A stretch of DNA of 45,344 bases from Gymnopus androsaceus JB14 (Eukaryota > Basidiomycota > Agaricomycetes > Agaricales > Omphalotaceae). A program made the position numbers and the translations under genes. The DNA lies in NCBI GenBank assembly GCA_009733575.1, contig ML769763.1:1-45344 (forward strand), given 5' to 3'. Of this stretch, positions 43,044-45,344 are shown piece after piece; positions within the stretch are counted from its first letter, which is position 1; each line of letters begins with the position of its first letter. Below the pieces are notes generated by a model. That model was not told where the DNA came from and searched no databases. It saw only the letters and a list, made by a program, of their open reading frames with translations.

Positions 43044-43410
43044 ATGTTCACGTTTAAGATTATGACACTCATTCTTGCACTTGTGTTGTTGGTCGTAGGA
43101 AGTCCCATCCCCATCCGAAGGTCTTTAGAAGGGAAACAGCAGTGGAGTGATTCTACATCAACCAGTACTTCCTTGACAGACAGCTCCTCAACAGCTACTT
43201 CCTTGACTGATGCCTCTTCAACTGATACCTCTTTGACCATAACAGATTTCACTGGAGGAACTGGCTACGGTAATCGGCTCTTTTCTTCTCGTTGCAGCCT
43301 TACCAACAGCTACATCTAGCCACCTACTACAAACAGGTCTCAGTGCGTGCGGTATCACAAATGTTGATACTGATATGATTGCTGCAATCAACACCTCCTT
43401 CTTTGACCAG
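43044..43410 (+). pseudogene. truncated secreted double-psi beta-barrel protein
   Basis: ATG at 43044 starts a secretory signal MFTFKIMTLILALVLLVVG, followed by a dibasic site (PIPIRRSLEGK, a possible Kex2 site) and a Ser/Thr linker with three copies of LTDxSSTxTS. After FTGGTGYG there is a short intron (about 43271-43296), then TGLSACGITNVDTDMIAAIN and TSFFDQY. TGG-x-GYxT ... GLSACGxxNxDTDxIAAxN is the beginning of the expansin/barwin-like double-psi barrel found in small secreted fungal proteins. After a donor-like GTGTGC the remaining part (the NPxC...CxxC..DRC...DLS region) is not present in the next 400 bases. It is therefore either 3'-truncated or spliced to something I cannot see. Confidence 0.55.
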
Positions 43411-44003
43411 TATGTGTGCATATCCAATAATTGTTCCTAGATATCTCCGGCTAATAATATCTGTAATTTATGTCAGCAGTATTCACCATCTTTCGGACTT
43501 GGACTGCATTTTGGACTCGCAATCTGGACTTGCACTACAAATCATATACTTGACTTATCAGTTGGACTCATTCACAGACTTTGACTTTGACTGGTTGACT
43601 CCTTAGTCTGTGTCTTGACTGGTATGCAGTTGCAACAGGACTATGCCTAAAGCAATGTGGGCTTAACTTGGGTATACAGTAGTTTGGCTTCATCCAGCTT
43701 GACCTTATGCATAATATAATGGAGGTGTGAGCAGCGGTACTTTGTTCTTGGCAAAAGATCTCAAGCACCTCTTACTCCGCTTTGCACACATCTTGATCCC
43801 TTTTGTGAGCATCTTGATCTATCTTGATCCGTTTGGGGCACCTTTTGTTCCAATTATACTTGCTTGACCTTGACTCTGGATTTTAGTGATTAATGGTAAA
43901 CTCCATTATAGAGGGAACTTGTGCATTTGAATACTTACTTCTTACTTGCTGATGACTGCCTAAACTATGTCAACTTGCTAGCGCTCATTGATGCTGATTA
44001 AAA
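43411..44003. other. no recognisable gene
   Basis: Contains GGACTTGGACTGCATTTTGG- and TTGACTTTGACTGG-type low-complexity sequence. No family is seen. Confidence 0.4.
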
Positions 44004-44005
44004 TA

Positions 44006-44272
44006 CTGTACTATTTCAAGCACTTTGTTTGGAGGTGTGACCTGTGACCAACCCAAAAAATTTAGATTTTGTTTGGGATTGGTGGGACCTGTGACCAAAC
44101 ATAATTTTTACGAAATTTTCTTACCAAATTGGGTCAGGCACCCAGAGGGCACCCGTAAAAATAAAATAAAATAAAATAGTCATTGGCCACTGTGACATGG
44201 GACAAACTGTGACATTTTGTTTTGTTGGGGGCCCTGTGACCCGTGACCAACAAAGTGATCGAAATGGTACAG
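44006..44272. mobile_element. TA-flanked MITE, family CTGTACCATTTC (copy 2, 267 bp)
   Basis: TA lies on both sides (44004-44005 and 44273-44274). The ends CTGTACTATTTCAAG and CGAAATGGTACAG are inverted. Read from the right end inwards it gives CTGTACCATTTC, then GGTCACGGGTCACAGGG, as in copy 1 at 28163-28428. The lengths are 266 and 267 bp. Confidence 0.75.
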
Positions 44273-44469
44273 TATTCAGTCTTGCTTGCCATCTGACTAT
44301 GGCCTGGGCTTTTGGCTATAGCTGTGTGCATAAACTAGGAAACCATTGAAAAATTTGCGGAATACAGTCCTCTCCCATCTTTCCACCAGACCGTTACTAA
44401 AATATTCACATTTCTTGTCATTTCATGTATCATATTTTAACATAATTATAACGAAAGGGTTTAAAAGGC

Positions 44470-45344
44470 ATCAGGGTAAGTATAAGGATTGTGCATAAAT
44501 TAGTGCAGAATGCCAAAGCTGGACAACATCACCTTCCTCTGAGCTGCAATGAATCAATGCAAGTACTATGTCCATGCCTTGAATCTCATTTGCAGTCATC
44601 AGACCTGAAGGTGGATCTACTTGTACCTCATTTAGATTAGAAGGAGGCCCATATTGTCCAAGCCATGTGCTAGAATCTTCTTTGTGAGCATAGTTTCTAT
44701 GAAGTGAATGCAAAAGTGTCTCATCCTGCAGTCCTTCCCAATCAACACCAGAGACCTCCAATTCTTTGTCAGACATAGCAAATGATCCAATGAATTGCCT
44801 TGAAGCCCATGGACAATATCAAAGCCCCACATATTTTCTGGACTACAATTGGGGCCATTGTGTTGGATAAGCATTTAGCTGTTGGTTGTCCGGCCACTCT
44901 GCACATCATATTACCCCTATCCATTCCTGTATATAAAGTATGTAGTTACAATTTACCGATCAATCATTCTTGTCCCTGTCCATCTCAATGCTTGATCCCC
45001 TCCTCTGTTGAGGTTGTACCAACTGAGCCCGCTCATTACTCAACACATTGTGCTGTGATATGCGGTGGCTGTTCCAACCTTCAGCCCAGAAGGTCAGAGC
45101 ATCATTAATTGTGTTAAGAAAAGGTGCTGAAGGAGCCAGATGTGATTGGTTTTATTGACATCCAAGTTATGTTGGAGCTCTAATCCAGTAAGGCAAGCAG
45201 TAAGGAGGTCATTCCAAGGTTGAGAGACATAATTGGCTATATCAGCCCATAATCATTCAATGCGCCACCGCCCCCGACGATGGTGGAGTTTGACGACTTG
45301 AACGATGGAGATGAAGTCTGGTGGCCGTTGAGGTGCATGAGGAA
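44470..45344 (-). pseudogene. integrase-core transposon, C-terminal part (runs off the edge)
   Basis: The reverse strand reads LWADIANYVSQPWNDLLTAC, LTGLELQHNLDVNKTNHIWL and LQHLFLTQ (about 45260-45110). Then NCSPENMWGFDIVHGLQGNS, and after a frame change SDKELEVSGVDWEGLQDETL, LHSLHRNYAHKEDSSTWLGQ and VVQLWHSALIYAQSL to a stop near 44473. The order and spacing equal those of the remnant at 25997-26893 (NHIWLLQHLYL, FGFDMLVHGLRGDSLE, VDWDAY, VFRLWTQALIVA), so the two are diverged members of one agaricomycete family with a retroviral-type integrase core. The upstream catalytic part would lie beyond 45344. Stops and frame changes make activity unlikely. Confidence 0.6.

Overview
The window looks like nuclear DNA of a mushroom-forming basidiomycete (Agaricomycetes). 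Coding pieces are interrupted by about 45-60 bp GT-AG introns. Recognisable proteins are eukaryotic and fungal: Rif1, an IBtk-type ankyrin/RCC1/BTB protein, MSH6, a DHHC palmitoyltransferase, DUF4419, HAUS1, an APC-family permease and an aldo/keto reductase. Much of the rest is transposon-derived. No tRNA, rRNA or CRISPR array was seen.

Layout. (1) About 0.8-12.5 kb, + strand: a mosaic of broken genes. A Rif1 N-terminal part, a reverse-strand F-box scrap, a nearly full-length IBtk homologue, a Rif1 C-terminal part, the last part of MSH6, the first two exons of a glutathione S-transferase, and a DHHC palmitoyltransferase follow each other with almost no spacer. (2) About 13-30 kb: repeat-rich DNA. 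It holds a TIR element around a signal-peptide-like mini-ORF, a probable 4 kb DNA transposon with a transposon-type gene plus an intact-looking coiled-coil gene, minisatellites, a 1.1 kb LTR element with clean target-site duplication, an integrase-core transposon remnant, a 1 kb inverted-repeat element with CCATGG-rich minisatellites, and several MITEs. (3) About 30-40 kb: a gene island with DUF4419 (+), HAUS1 (-), two tandem copies of a small secreted protein gene (+), an amino acid permease (-) and an aldo/keto reductase (-). A roughly 1.9-2.0 kb tandem duplication produced the two secreted-protein genes, a truncated permease 3' end and a HAUS1 fragment. (4) About 40-45 kb: a hAT-like MITE, an APH-type kinase remnant, a truncated secreted barrel-type protein, another MITE, and a second integrase-core transposon remnant running off the right edge.

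How things relate. No pathway or operon-like system is visible; the genes are unrelated housekeeping and accessory functions. The most informative structures are genomic: a Mutator-like non-autonomous element with an 11 bp target duplication wholly inside an aldo/keto reductase intron; rif1 split by an IBtk gene; a tandem duplication whose divergence changes abruptly along its length; and two MITEs of almost equal size (266 and 267 bp) with the same ends. Many conserved genes carry one-base frameshifts at or near short homopolymers. Some of these may be base-calling errors and others genuine decay, since in-frame stops also occur. All identifications come from reading translations by eye and were not searched against a database.
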